Positions 32,489 to 43,340 of a DNA stretch of 64,000 nt are shown here, in pieces. The position numbers and the translations under genes are program-made. Under the pieces are notes generated by a model that was not told the origin of the DNA, searched no databases, and was given only the letters and a program-made list of their open reading frames with translations. Each line of letters opens with the position of its first letter. Positions within the stretch are counted from its first letter, which is position 1. Source of the stretch: Symbiodinium natans (lineage: Eukaryota; Sar; Dinophyceae; Suessiales; Symbiodiniaceae); assembly GCA_905221605.1 (NCBI GenBank), contig CAJNDS010001669.1, forward strand, positions 304,001 to 368,000, given 5' to 3'.

Positions 32489-32632
32489 TGGGATGTTCCT
32501 TCTTATGCTAGCTGGGTTTAGGGTTTAGGGTTTAGGGTTCAGGGTTCAGGGTTTAGGGTTTAGGGATAATTTATAGTACCCCCTATGATAATCCCTATGA
32601 AGGGCTGCTATTATAGGGGGGGAATATCCCAA
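32489..32632. mobile_element. MITE family C with TTTAGGG array inside
   Basis: GGGATGTTCCTTCTTATGCTAG, then a TTTAGGG array (32517-32566), then the rest of the element ending TATAGGGGGGAATATCCC. Confidence 0.72.
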
Positions 32633-32749
32633 GTGAGATGCTTTGAATGTTTGGTATCCACGAAATCCTAACCAGCAGTTTAGGGTTTGGGGTTTTGGGA
32701 GGGTTTGGTGGTTTTCTGGCGGGTTTCAGACACAGCCTGTCAGGATGCG

Positions 32750-32852
32750 GGTAGTTCTCTAAATGAGGGTGCCAACTTTTGGAAGCCCTATATATTACGG
32801 GCACCCTTAAAATAAGGGACCCTCAAAAGGGACCGTTATTTAGAGAACTATC
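32750..32852. mobile_element. MITE family J
   Basis: Inverted ends GTAGTTCTCTAAATGAGGG and TTATTTAGAGAACTATCC, with the AAGCCCTATATATTACGGGC core. Confidence 0.78.
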
Positions 32853-33048
32853 CATGAGATTCGTGGGACTTTACGCGTCGCAACGTGAACTGACGGCATA
32901 GCATTTTAGCGGTCTAGGATGCTAAGTTGAGTCTAGGATGGGTTTAGGGCTTAGGGTTAGGGGAGCAGCCTACTTGAGACAGCGTCAGGTCCTCGAGCCA
33001 CAACTCCTATAAACCATAAATCCTTTACAGCCACCCTTTTCAATCCAG

Positions 33049-33189
33049 GACCAAGCCCTAAATCCTATGACTGCACCAGAGGGACGGCAGCCCGTAGTGA
33101 TCGAGGTGAGAACAGGCGCATGGTTGCCCTCTGGCTGCAGCGCCAAGGTGAACTTGAATACCTGGCTTGGCCGAGCCTCTATCATTAAG
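33049..33189 (+). CDS. Exon candidate, 47 codons
   Basis: Acceptor ACCCTTTTCAATCCAG|G, then DQALNPMTAPEGRQPVVIEV, RTGAWLPSGCSAKVNLNTWL and GRASIIK. Part of the minus strand is also open. Family unknown. Confidence 0.35.
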
Positions 33190-33450
33190 GAAGGTGTCTC
33201 TTTTTCAGAATAAGGATCCCATGTCGTTTACAAGGGCTGTTCCTTCACTGAGGGGGGATTTGGGGTTTAGGATTTTTTTGGGAGGGAGGGGCGGGGGGGG
33301 CGGGGGGGACATAGAGGGATATTTGCGTCTCTGGGATTGTTCAGGGCGTGCTGAGGGTGCCGCGCATTCGTGTGGCGCTCACGCTATAGATCGGGCTCAT
33401 AGGAACGTTCCCTACATCAGGGTATTGGGGTCTCTTGTTGTCAGTTTTTT

Positions 33451-33608
33451 GGGGTAGTTGAATGGTCCCTTAACTATAGTAGGGTATGGGCCCTTACAAG
33501 GGGACGCCTTATATACCTCTTATATACCCTATACAACCCAAGGGCCCATACGTCAGAACCCTGTAAAGGAGGGAAGGGACCACATTCAGGGACCATGAAA
33601 CTATCCTT
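33451..33608. mobile_element. MITE family D
   Basis: Good copy: GTAGTTGAATGGTCCCTTAA ... TTATATACCCTATACAACCC ... GAAGGGACCACATTCAGGGACC. Confidence 0.78.
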
Positions 33609-34402
33609 AGAACCCTCAACCTCCCTAAGCCCTAAACCTTCAAACCCTAAGCACTCTCACAACGGAAGGCTGGGCAAGGAGGCAATGTCCAAAGGTTTCA
33701 CATCGGAGACTTGTGGTAGACCTGACCCTGCAGCGGCCACACGCGCCCCCTCGATGCCGAAGGCTGCGTACGTCCCTGACGCAAGCCCCTTTTGGAACCC
33801 AGACTCTTGTCCCTCATCAGCTGGGAGCTGGGGCACAGTACTGGATTCCCACACATGAACCCTAAACCCTAGCCCTAAACCTCAAACCGTCCCACATCCC
33901 TTAAACCCCTGCAGATGAGGGAACCCAGGCACCTTCGATTCCCCGTGACAGACGAGAGGGCGCACCTGCAGTAGGTCTGCAGTTTAGGCTTTAGGGTTTT
34001 TTTGGGGGTTTACGGGGTTTTATGGTTTCAGGGTTTAGGTTCAGGGTTACAGTTTTAGGGTGTAGGGTTCGGGGCTTTATCTAGCGTTTCTAGGGCGGGG
34101 TGGTAGTTAGGATTTCTAGGTACGGGTCTACAGGCTTTGAAGGCTTTGCGGGACATCGAATTGTACACTGCAGCCTTGCCCTGAACACTTTCCTGCAGCT
34201 GGACTTGCTGACTGCCAGAAACCCCACCTGCCTCAAACCCTGAACCCTAAACCCTGAACCCTAAACCCTAAACCCTGAACCCTAGATACTTCAATCCTGA
34301 GTGTGTGCTTGCAGAAGGCCATAGTGGTCTTCTCTGTACATACGGTCAGGTCCGGTTCGCCAACTGGCTGGGGCTGGAGCAAACACCCCTGAAACCAGCA
34401 AC

Positions 34403-34553
34403 CTAAACCCTAAACCCTAAACCCTAAACCCTAAACCCTAAACCCTAAACCCTAACCCTAAATCCAAAACACTAAACCCTAAACCCTAACCCTAAACCCA
34501 AAACACTAAACCCTAAACACTAACCCTAAACCCTAAACCCTAAACCCCAAAAC
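34403..34553. repeat. CCCTAAA array with CACTAAA and CCAAAA variants
   Basis: Mixed array with a loose higher-order pattern (AACCCTAAATCCAAAACACT and CCCTAAACCCAAAACACTAAA). Confidence 0.85.
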
Positions 34554-34659
34554 CTGGGGCAGCTCACGGACATCGACGGCCTGCCGAAGCTTCAGCCGCA
34601 GTATCATGGCCTGCCTCAGTCTGGAACGCATGATGAAGACAAGAGGAAGTCCGTGCGGT
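34552..34659 (+). CDS. Exon candidate, 36 codons
   Basis: Plus-strand frame NLGQLTDIDGLPKLQPQYHG then LPQSGTHDEDKRKSVR between a CCCTAAA and a TTTAGGG array. Family unknown. Confidence 0.4.
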
Positions 34660-34805
34660 TTAGGGTTTAGGGTTTGGGGTTTAGGGTTTAGGGTTTAGGG
34701 TTTAGGGTTCAGCACTCCGGGTCGAGCAGCTTTATGGTTAAGCTTTATTTACGGCTCGGATATAACACCCACCCACCCAGAGAATCCCACTACATTGAGA
34801 AAGCC

Positions 34806-35215
34806 AAAAACGGCCAAATTCTGAAAATAAAGCGGCCAAATTCTGAAAATAAAGCGGCCAAATTCTGAAAATAAAGCGGCCAAATTCTGAAAATAAAGCG
34901 GCCAAATTCTGAAAATAAAGCGGCCAAATTCTGAAAATAAAGCGGCCAAATTCTGAAAATAAAGCGGCCAAATTCTGAAAGCGGCCAATTTCTGAAAATA
35001 AAGCGGCCAAATTCTGAAAATAAAGCGGCCAAATTCTGAAAATAAAGCGGCCAAATTCTGAAAATAAAGCGGCCAAATTCTGAAATTCAATTAGCCTTTG
35101 GCCTGATTTTGGCTCATTCTGAAAATAAAGCGGCCAAATTCTGAAAATAAAGCGGCCAAATTCTGAAAATAAAGCGGCCAAATTCTGAAAATAAAGCGGC
35201 CAAATTTTGAAAATA
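34806..35215. repeat. 22-bp minisatellite
   Basis: About 18 copies of the unit GCGGCCAAATTCTGAAAATAA plus A, with one shortened unit near 34977 and a diverged insert at 35080-35120. Because 22 is not a multiple of 3, the minus strand shows a 22-residue peptide repeat in all frames; this is a by-product of the repeat. Confidence 0.95.
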
Positions 35216-35651
35216 CAATTAAGGTTTAAATATATATGGTAGAGAGGGTTTAGGGTTAGACTTTGAGGATTTGATTTTATAGGCTATGATACAGGGCTCT
35301 GAGGACTGGGAGGTTCATTCGGGTAGCTTTACGTAGGGTTACACGTGCGGCAAGTATACTTCGACCCCCCACCTAGGGCGCTTGTAACCCTACTCAAACC
35401 TACCCATGAACCTAAACCCTAAACCCTAAACCCTCTCTCCTAAATCCTACACCCAGTAACACACTAGATTCCCCCTAGATTCATGCTGAAGGCCTTCTTT
35501 TCCCCTCAACTGCGGGAGCAGTGAGAGCAAAGCCTTTAGTATGTCAGAGCTCAAGCTGCCCTAAACCCTAAACCCTAAACCCTAAACCCTAAACCCTAAA
35601 CCCTAAACCCTAAACCCCAAACCCTAAACACCAAAGCTCAGCACAGCAGAA

Positions 35652-35761
35652 ACTTGGTAGCCGAGCAGCCATGTTATAATAAGGGTACCCTTCTTAGGGG
35701 TCGGTTTCTGCATAAAGGAACCTTTAGTAAGGGCACAAGGGCACCACTGGGCTACCAAGGA
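35652..35761. mobile_element. MITE family E
   Basis: TGGTAGCCGAGCAGCC ... ACCACTGGGCTACCA are imperfect inverted ends. Another copy at 44637-44751; diverged copies at 14830-14975 and 20385-20510. Confidence 0.75.
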
Positions 35762-36005
35762 AAATGTGAATTGAGGCCATAGTACCCAGGTTGAACAGCC
35801 GGCAGTGTGTCCACGAGGTCTCCTGCCAAACAGGCAAACTTGCTTGGTGCTCGTCGGCTTGGGCTCACGCAAGCGAGTGGCTCACGTATGTTCATTCGCA
35901 CAAGTGCCCTAAACCCTAAACCCTAAACCCTAAACCCTAAACCCTAAACCCTAGCCCCTAACCCTAAACTCTAAACTTAACCTCAATGGGCTTCGCTCTC
36001 ATGAG

Positions 36006-36125
36006 GATTGGATGTACCATGGGCGTTCATGGCCATGGAGTGGGAAACTTACATCACACAACTTCTGTCCTTCCACGCTCAGATTCGCAGCATCCTCGAC
36101 AATCCTTGCATCAACTGCTTCCAAG
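36006..36125 (+). CDS. Exon candidate, 39 codons
   Basis: After CTCTCATGAG|G the plus strand reads LDVPWAFMAMEWETYITQLL, SFHAQIRSILDNPCINCFQ, ending at CAAG|GAGAAA (possible GA donor). Natural composition. Family unknown. Confidence 0.42.
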
Positions 36126-36179
36126 GAGAAACCCTAGACCCTACACGAGGTACACAGCGTGCAATATAGGGGCGTAAAT

Positions 36180-36187
36180 AATTAGAA

Positions 36188-36225
<38 letters not shown>

Positions 36226-36240
36226 GGGGGGGGGTTTTCT
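36180..36240. repeat. AT, T and G runs inside a family K MITE
   Basis: About 14 AT units, then about 16 T, then about 9 G. The surrounding sequence (36178-36290) matches family K (44545-44640, 53443-53548). Confidence 0.8.
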
Positions 36241-36654
36241 ATATAGTACAAATATAAAGGGGCCATAAGAGAATTCTATTTGCAATTATTCCACAGTGTA
36301 GATGCCGGGAACCAGCAGCAGAAGAGCGCGCAGCATCCCTGTGACGCCCTGACATGCTCGCGGTCGCTCGTACAGACTTCCTCATACTTTACCAAAAGGG
36401 CCCTGGTTTAGGGTTTAGGGTTTAGGGTTTAGGGTTTAGGCCTTACTTGAGGAATAGACATTTACTTGTATGAGGGGTGTTAGGGGCTCTTCGGGTACAT
36501 GTGGACAAATCAGAACTACAGGAAGTCCTTCAAACATCGATCCCGAAACCCCTACGTTCTGCTGCGCACGCAGGCAATTTTCCCAAAGAGCCCTTAAAAG
36601 CATACCTTTACATCATAATAAGGGTCGCTATATAGTTTAAGGTCTAGGGGCTCT

Positions 36655-36785
36655 TCGGGTAGCACGCTGTAGAACACGAAGCACATACCCAACTTCGAAG
36701 TTGGTACAAGTCTTCATCTCAGTGCCGGGTATCGCAGCACTTATGAGATGCACTGGCTTCTGGCCGGCGTTGAGGATGGGGACGC
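36655..36785 (-). CDS. Exon candidate, 43 codons
   Basis: Acceptor AAAGTGCTCAG|G, then VPILNAGQKPVHLISAAIPG and TEMKTCTNFEVGYVLRVLQR, ending where a family F MITE begins. Family unknown. Confidence 0.42.
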
Positions 36786-37549
36786 CTGAGCACTTTAGTG
36801 CATGCAGATGGTTAGTAGCATTTTGGTATAGAAGGCTTATCCGAGAGAGTCCATTGCCACAAACCGTAAACGTTTTTTCCTATATAACGGGATCTTCTTC
36901 TAACAAAATCAGGTCTACACGATTTTCGATTCTGAACATGAGTGAACATGTGTGAATTGTCCAACATGCCGATCTGCAGCGCTACCGCGGGTCGGACCTG
37001 AACCCATCTGCGACACCGTGTAGTCATCAGAAGAGCTCCAAAAAAGGGACTGAGAGCCTCACTTAAAGGCCTACCAATGAACTCCGCGTGTCCTAAACCC
37101 CAAACACGTGGGAATGCCAGAACGCAGGTGACATGGGCAGAAACCCTAAACCCTAAACTTACCCCAAACTACCCTCGACCCTAGACCCTAAACCCTCCTT
37201 CTGTGTAGCTTTAGTTCCCAACCAGCGACCCTAGACCCTTAGTTGGTGAAAAGCCCGTGTGTGAGGCTCGGGGAAGATGCGAACTCTCAGTTTCTGCTTT
37301 CAGGGTTTCAGGGTGTCAGGGGTTTGGGTTTAGGGTTGCAGGGTGTAGGGTTTAGGGTTGCAGGGTTGCAGGGTTGGGGGTTGTAGGGTTAGGGTCGTAG
37401 GGTTTCGGGCTGTAGGTTGTGGAGCCTTGGTTCTTGCACCGGCCGGAAGCTGAATGCCTCGTGCCGAAAACCCTGAGCCCAGAAACCCCCAAATGCATGG
37501 TGATAAAGGGTTTAGGGTTTAGGGTTTAGGGTTTAGGGTTTAGGGTTTA

Positions 37550-37665
37550 GGGTGATACTGATGCTGTACACCCCTTCCCTGTCCACAACCGAGTCGCAAG
37601 CCCACGACTGCAGCTTGCCAACTCTACGAACCCTCAAGTCAAGTTGCATCATGGCACATCCCGTA
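37550..37665. CDS. Coding-like block, strand unresolved
   Basis: Minus strand: MMQLDLRVRRVGKLQSWACD then SVVDREGVYSISIT. Plus strand: a 40-codon frame to TAA is also open. A MITE B follows directly at 37662. Confidence 0.33.
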
Positions 37666-37778
37666 GTTACCTAAGAACCCCCCCCCCCCCCAAAAAAAAA
37701 GATAACGGTTCATCCCTGTGGTACCCTTTTAAGCAAGAACGTATCCTGTTTTGGGGTGGTTCCTAACAGAATACTACC
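37662..37778. mobile_element. MITE family B
   Basis: CCTAAGAACCCCCC ... ATCCCTGTGGTACCCTTTTAAG ... TTCCTAACAGAATACTACC; arms diverged, C run in the loop. Confidence 0.6.
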
Positions 37779-37907
37779 ATGGGCTGGGGCCAAAAAAACA
37801 TATTTCATACTGCTCCTTCCCACGATGTCTTCTTAGGAAAAAAAAGAGGACTAAACCCTAAACCCTAAACCCTAAACCCTAAACCCTAAACCCTAAACCC
37901 TAAACCT

Positions 37908-37994
37908 CCCCCTTATACCAACAGTCCTCGATGAGAATTATAGTGGTACTATAATCCCTATTCAGGACGGTTAGTATAAGGGGGCACATCCCAA
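37908..37994. mobile_element. MITE family C
   Basis: Tight palindrome: CCCCCTTATACCAACAGTCC ... GGACGGTTAGTATAAGGGGG. Its left end is replaced by the CCCTAAA array at 37855-37907. Confidence 0.85.
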
Positions 37995-38365
37995 CATGTT
38001 GGAAGCAAGATGCCCAAGTGCGGGGAGGCGAGATCAGTGCCAACGACCTGGGTTGAGGGGCTTAGGGTTGAGGGTTTATAGGGGTTTAGGGTTATATAGG
38101 GCAAGCACAGACCTCCCATTGAGCAAATAAAACCTAAACAGTACCCTCACCCAGAGAACCCACAACAAGGAAAATCCGTTCAACCACATCGCGATCCTTG
38201 CGATGTTTTCAGGGTGTATTCCTTTAAGGGCCCTGGGCTCTGGGGCCTTAAACTCCTAAAATCGATCCCAAAGGACCCTAACATGGGTCCTTCAGGCCCC
38301 TGCCTCTGAAATCGCGATGTCCTTTAAGAGGATGAAGGGGCTCAGTACCTGCAAGGGTTTAGGGT

Positions 38366-38662
38366 TTAGGGTTTAGGGTTTAGGGTCAGAGCTGCTACAA
38401 AGGGGTCGTGGTTGAGGCTGGGCAGCTCAAGCGTGCTTGAAGCAAAGTTCGGCTGGTACTCACTGAAGAAACCTACACCCCAATCCCGAATCCCTAAAAC
38501 ATACCCCGGAACCGCGCTAAGAACCCCAATCTTGCAAATGCCCCTTTTGGCAGGCTCGTGTCTAATGATCTCTGCAAAATATTGTTTACTAGTCAAAGAG
38601 CGCAAGCCCCCTTCGTTAAGAAAGATGGCTTCAATCATGACAAGGACCCTTTTCTGATTCAA
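38366..38662 (-). CDS. Longest non-repeat minus frame, about 90 codons
   Basis: Opens with ATG at 38662: MNQKRVLVMIEAIFLNEGGL, AEIIRHEPAKRGICKIGVLS, YVLGIRDWGVGFFSEYQPNF, then reads into a CCCTAAA-sense array. A short terminal candidate downstream (38350-38306) reads VLSPFILLKDIAISEAGA after CCTTGCAG|G and stops at TGA. An F MITE tail lies just upstream. Family unknown; it may hide an unspliced intron. Confidence 0.45.
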   Translation of the reverse strand: MNQKRVLVMIEAIFLNEGGLRSLTSKQYFAEIIRHEPAKRGICKIGVLSAVPGYVLGIRDWGVGFFSEYQPNFASSTLELPSLNHDPFVAALTLNPKP

Positions 38663-39454
38663 TCGGAATGGTCCTTAGTTACGGGGTACTGGGCTCCCTG
38701 ACCTACCCCGTATTCTATATGGATGAATCCCTTCAGCTTTTGCCTCTCCTACTCAATTACCCTGACAGCCGAATAATTACCTCTCAATGAAGAAACACAC
38801 ACAAAAAACCCTAAACCCCTAACCTTAAGCCATAGAGGGATCCTTACTATGACTTGCGGTGTACTTCGTATTTCTGAACTTAGGGGTATGGGGCTCCTCG
38901 GGCGCTAGGAAAAGCTTAAGGATAATGAGGGGTTTCCGAAATTAGGGTACCTTATTGGGCCCTTATTCTAGGGAACCCTACAATTTGGGGGTGTATATTG
39001 GGGATTTCCGGAAATGTTGGATTAGCAGTTTTGCCATCCCCCACTGATCCTCATGCGCCTCAAAAGCAGAACCCCTGAAAAGCGGTATCCAGAATTTTGG
39101 AAGGATCCAACAAGGAGAACTCCCAAAGAGCACCCTATACTACTATTGGGTCATTCTGAGGAACCCTTAAAGGGGATCTACTTTTTGGATCTTCCAGCCG
39201 TCTGGGTATTAACGAACAGCGAACCATCAGCCCTACCAAATATTTCAAATATGTTATGAACATCCTAAACTCCCCCCCCCTCTTGCAGAGGGCAGAGAAA
39301 ACTGGTAGGATGATCTTCTTCCTGGGCCCTAAACCCTAAACCCTATGCCTAAACCCCCAATCTCTGCCCCAAAGCCTTGCCGATCTCTTTGCCCGCGTCG
39401 GCCTGCAAAAAAACACATCAAGCCACCGGCGAAAGCGCCAGGAATGCACCTGAA

Positions 39455-39790
39455 ACCCTAAACCCTAAGCCCTAAACGCTAAACCCTAAAACTGTAGACC
39501 ATACTTGGAGATACATTGGGGTAGTTGGGGTGTAGGGGTGCAAGTACCCGTCATAACGTCGTAAGGGCTAAAGCGCAGGGGAATGCACCTTAAACTCTCG
39601 ATACTCTACGGTCAGTTCTCGAAGTTATGGTCCCTTTTTGGGGCTACCCTGGACCCCAAAAAGGAATGCACCTCAAACGCTATACTATACTTGGAGGTTT
39701 AGGGTAGTTATGTGTAAGGGTGTCAGTACCTCCTTTCCATAATTAACACAGACTTGTAACCCTACTTATAGCTGGGGTTTCGAGGTTCAC
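39455..39790. repeat. Local repeats with two family A MITE fragments
   Basis: The phrase GGAATGCACCT recurs at about 39454, 39580 and 39666, twice followed by an ATACTTGGAG family A end. One copy is followed by a short CCCTAAA array. Looks like a local duplication around MITE ends. Confidence 0.6.
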
Positions 39791-39829
39791 ATGCGCACGC
39801 AACTAGAATTACAAGGGGTAGGGCTTAGG

Positions 39830-39952
39830 GATTCTGGCATGTTGCAGGGCATGTTCCTCAATGATGAGATTTCGAGATCCCTGGGCCACGGACAGTTCCG
39901 TGGCCGTGGGCTTTTACAGTTTTGGGCTTGTACCCTAACTCTCATCGCCTTA
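39830..39952 (+). CDS. Exon candidate, 40 codons
   Basis: Plus-strand frame SGMLQGMFLNDEISRSLGHG then QFRGRGLLQFWACTLTLIA, running into the next CCCTAAA array. Family unknown. Confidence 0.38.
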
Positions 39953-40133
39953 AACCCTAAACCCTAAACCCTAAACCCTAAACCCTAAACCCTAAACCCT
40001 AAACCCTAATTCCTATTCCTAAACCCTAAACCCTAAACCCTAAACCCTAAACCCTAAACCCTAAACCCTAATTCCTATTCCTAAACCCTAAACCCTAAAC
40101 CCTAAACCCTAAACCCTAAACCCTAAACCCTAG
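39953..40133. repeat. CCCTAAA array with a 63-bp higher-order repeat
   Basis: The interruption CCCTAATTCCTATTCCTAAA appears twice, exactly 63 bp apart (about 40004 and 40067), so a block of nine heptamers was duplicated as a unit. Confidence 0.9.
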
Positions 40134-40136
40134 CTG

Positions 40137-40231
40137 CCAGCCTTGCCGGCCGCAACGCCGGTCAGCGCTTCACGCGCCGCCGCGCCATCGAGGAGGAACT
40201 CGCAACGGAAGCCTGGCGCCGGCGCAAAGGG
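40137..40231 (+). CDS. GC-rich exon candidate
   Basis: Plus-strand frame ASLAGRNAGQRFTRRRAIEE then ELATEAWRRRKG between two arrays; strong G/C at third codon positions. Family unknown. Confidence 0.42.
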
Positions 40232-40424
40232 TTTAGGGTTTGGGGTTTAGGGTTTGGGGTTTAGGGTTTAGGGTTTGGGGTTTAGGGTTTAGGGTTTAGG
40301 GTTTGGGGTTTAGGGTTTAGGGTGTGGGGTTTAGGGTTTGGGGTTTGGGGTTTAGGGTTTAGGGTTTAGGACACATCCTGCGCATACCGTCCTGGCTCCC
40401 GCTTCCTTGCTGGCTAGGGCTTTA

Positions 40425-40568
40425 CCACTTTTTGCTTAAGAACCCGTCTTGACCACGTAAGGAAGAATATCTTCTCTGTATTTATATATATATATAGTTT
40501 GTGTTTTTTATTTTGTTTTGGTTTCCTTTTGTTTTTGGTGGGGGAGGGGGGGGTTCTTAATCAGTTTT
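40425..40568. mobile_element. MITE family B with T-rich loop
   Basis: CTTTTTGCTTAAGAACCC ... GGGTTCTTAATCAG. The loop carries a TATATA run and T/G-rich DNA. Confidence 0.62.
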
Positions 40569-40569
40569 C

Positions 40570-41350
40570 TTTGGGGTCTTGGGTAACGGGCGTACGAAGA
40601 TGTGGCGTCACAAGACCTGCGATGATGCCCCACAGAACGCAGGCAACTGAGCCTCTAGAATTCTAGAACTGCCCCTGAGCTAAGGGAAGCATCTTAACTT
40701 CTTAACTTAAAATCTGTCTCAAAATCGAAAAAAGAGAAACCCCTACATCATTTAAGGAAAGAATTCCTTTTTTTAGGTAAGGAAAGCAATGGCCACAAAG
40801 GGCTCTCTGGGCACTTTCTGCCTCTGAAGCCTGCCTGCGTAGGCATGTTGAATCAAAAAACACACAGGTCCAGGGCTTAGGGTTTAGGGTTTAGGGTTGC
40901 GGCTTCACGAAGATGTAATGAACTCAAGGGCTCCAAATCCTAAGCCCCAAGCCCTAGCCCCCAAACTTTCGTTTTGCAAAGAAGCCCCTAAGCCCTCCTT
41001 TTCGGGGGGGACTGCCAAAGCTGCTGGCCCCCAACCCGCCCTACATCCGAAACCCTAAACTCCTAAACCCCCTCAGCCCTAACTCCTAAGCTCCCTCAAC
41101 AATCACTCCTCAACCCCACAAAACCGGAGCCCCCAGCTTGCTAGGAAGGCCCTCAAAACCCTCTGAAAAACATCCTTAAAACCCTCTGAAAAAATATTCT
41201 TGAATATGATCCTCTTAACTCACAACAAGGGAAAATATGAAATGTCCCAAGGGCCTACCGAGACCCTAAACCCTAAACCCTAAACCTTAAACCCCAAACC
41301 CCAAACCCTAAACCCTAAACCCTAAAACCCTAAACCCTAAAACCTAAAAC
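40570..41350. other. Stretch with few supportable features
   Basis: A minus-strand frame at 40650-40570 (VACVLWGIIAGLVTPHLRTP) is possible. 40670-40815 is a diverged F MITE. 40960-41260 holds diverged CCTAA repeats and a second F-like remnant. I see no recognisable gene. Confidence 0.4.
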
Positions 41351-41357
41351 CCTAAAC

Positions 41358-41446
41358 AGGCTTGACCAAGCCCACCTGGCTCCTCGGCTTTCACGAAGAC
41401 CCTGTGCCGGCCTGTCCTCTGCTCAAGGCTTTGGGTGATGTGGGTT
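41358..41446 (+). CDS. Exon candidate
   Basis: Plus-strand frame LTKPTWLLGFHEDPVPACPL then LKALGDVGL right after a CCCTAAACAG junction. Family unknown. Confidence 0.35.
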
Positions 41447-42121
41447 TAGGGTTTAGGCGGGTTTAGAGTTGGGTTAGAACGTTTTAGTCTTTTGATTTTG
41501 GGGTTTTGCGCACTTGTATATTTTTTCTGGGGTCTTCGGGATATTTTGGAGGGTTTCGAGATATACTTCCATGATGCTTTTGGGTCTTAGGCATTTCGGG
41601 TTTAGGGTCTTTGGTGTTGGGGGGGGGGGGGGCTAAACCCTAAACCCTAAACCCTAAACCCCAAACCCTAAACCCTAAACCCTAAACCCTAAACCCTAAA
41701 CCCTAAACCGGGCCCAGCGGGGTTTGGTGCACCCGCTGTCTGGTCAAGGGTTTAGGGTCAGTTTAGGGATTAGGGTGTAGGGTTTAGGGTTAGTTGAGGG
41801 ATTAGGGTTTAGGGTTTAGGGTTTAGGATAGCTGCTATAGGTTCCGCTGCAGGCGCGCCAAGTGGCCCACATAGTGTGTATATGCTAGAACTGAACCGTG
41901 TACCTAGAGACCCCAAACGCCTTTTACTAAGGAATGAGCAAAAAAATCCTGAAAAAGGATAGCCTAACCCGCCCCAATTATATTCTACCGGGAGCTTTGC
42001 GTCCCTAAACCCCGAACCCTGAACCCTGAACCCTCTCTCTCTCACAGGCGCTCAGTCAATGTCAGGCCTGAACCCTAAACCCTAAATCCCAAACCCTAAA
42101 CCCCAAACCCTAAACCCCAAA

Positions 42122-42250
42122 CCAAGGCTCGCGAGGTGAAGTACGTGCACGGATCGGTTCTCCCCATAGACGTCCGCCAAGTGCAAGGCATAGTCAGAGC
42201 CCACATAGAAAGAGCTGGAACACTTCCTTCATGGGAGGATCAGAGCCCTA
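42122..42250 (+). CDS. Exon candidate, 43 codons
   Basis: After CCAAACCAAG the plus strand reads AREVKYVHGSVLPIDVRQVQ, GIVRAHIERAGTLPSWEDQS. Clean of repeats. Family unknown. Confidence 0.45.
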
Positions 42251-42548
42251 ATTTAGGGTTTAGGGTTTAGGGCTAAAACCCTAAACCCTAAACCCTACAA
42301 TCCTAAACCCCTGCGACATTGGGCCCCACGATTGCGGTTTGGGGGTTTGGTTCTTTTTGTGTTTTTGTCTGGGGGTGGGGGAGGGGGCGGTTCGGAGTTT
42401 TCGGGTTTTGGGTTTCAGGGACTTAAAAAGGTTCAGGGTACGGGGTTGGGAATTAGGGGGGTTTAGGGTTTAGGGTTTAGGGTTTAGGTATAGGGCATAC
42501 AGGGGTTCCAGGGCGCTACGGAGAAGGTTTAACCACCAGTCCCCAACG

Positions 42549-42629
42549 GTCCATGTACCTATATAGTATATACTTGGGCCCTAAATAACCCCTTGAAGGC
42601 CCAAGTATACTATATAGGTACATGGACCC
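42549..42629. mobile_element. Near-perfect palindrome, single-copy MITE-like element
   Basis: Arms of about 32 bp (GGTCCATGTACCTATATAGT ... ACTATATAGGTACATGGACC) around a 17-bp loop (CTAAATAACCCCTTGAA). One T/- difference near the arm centre. No other copy seen in the window. Confidence 0.85.
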
Positions 42630-42631
42630 CC

Positions 42632-42748
42632 TAAACCCTAAACCCTAAACCCTAAACCCTAACCCCTAACCCCTAACCCCTAACCCCTAAACCCTAAACC
42701 CTAAACCCTAAACCCTAAACCCTAAACCCTAAACCCTAAACCCTAAAC
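42632..42748. repeat. CCCTAAA array with a CCCCTAA sub-block
   Basis: Four CCCCTAA variant units (about 42662-42690) within CCCTAAA. Confidence 0.9.
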
Positions 42749-42750
42749 GG

Positions 42751-42880
42751 AGTGGAGGCCGAAGGCACGCCAGAATCGTGGCGTCGTCGGCCAAGTGGAT
42801 CTCGCCTACGGCCCAGCCGCTGCCGTGGCCGGTCTCATCGGAGAAGAGATCCGGCTTCCTGCCGCGCCCCCTCTCGCTTG
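42751..42880. CDS. GC-rich coding-like block, strand unresolved
   Basis: Minus: KPDLFSDETGHGSGWAVGEI then HLADDATILACLRPPL. Plus: EWRPKARQNRGVVGQVDLAY then GPAAAVAGLIGEE. The block lies between two arrays. I prefer minus on composition only. Confidence 0.36.
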
Positions 42881-43115
42881 TAGGGTTTAGGGTTTAGGGT
42901 TTAGGGTTTAGGGTTTAGGGTTTAGGGTTTAGGGTTTAGGGTTTAGGGTTTAGGGTTTAGGGTTTAGGGTTTAGGGTTTAGGGTCCCCCAAAAAAGCCAG
43001 AGCCCTTCAAACGCCCTGAGGGTCTAGGGGGCTTAGGGGTGTATGGGGGCTTCAGGGTCTAGGGTTTTGGGTTTAGTGTTTATGGGAGTAGGGAGTAGAA
43101 TAGCCCTAATGCCTG

Positions 43116-43209
43116 GGGATGTTCCCCCTTATACTAACAGTCCTTAATCGGGACTATAATAGGGGGGGTACGATAATGAGGGCTGCTAGTATCATGAGGA
43201 AAATCCCAA
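43116..43209. mobile_element. MITE family C
   Basis: GGGGATGTTCCCCCTTATAC ... CTAGTATCATGAGGAAAATCCC with the AGTCCTTAATCGGGAC core. Confidence 0.82.
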
Positions 43210-43340
43210 CCAATGCCCGTAGAGCTTCAGGAAGATACCTTAATATCATGCCCAGGATCCCTACTTCGGGTAAGATATACTCCTTAAATTCTAGTCCCTA
43301 TAACCCTGGACCCTGAATCCTATTCCTGAATTAAGGGGTA

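Noticed and set aside
35096-35120. Possible relic of the dinoflagellate spliced leader (ATTTTGGCTCA)
   Set aside because: Only about 11 of 22 bases match, and it lies in a diverged unit of the 22-bp minisatellite, not at a gene start.
34738-35181. 147-codon frame with a 22-residue repeat as a structural protein gene
   Set aside because: A 22-bp unit automatically gives such a frame; no start, splice or composition evidence.
39830-39952. Resemblance of MLQGMFLNDEISRSLGHGQF to bacterial rod proteins
   Set aside because: Only a loose impression; the surrounding DNA is eukaryotic and no family motif could be confirmed.
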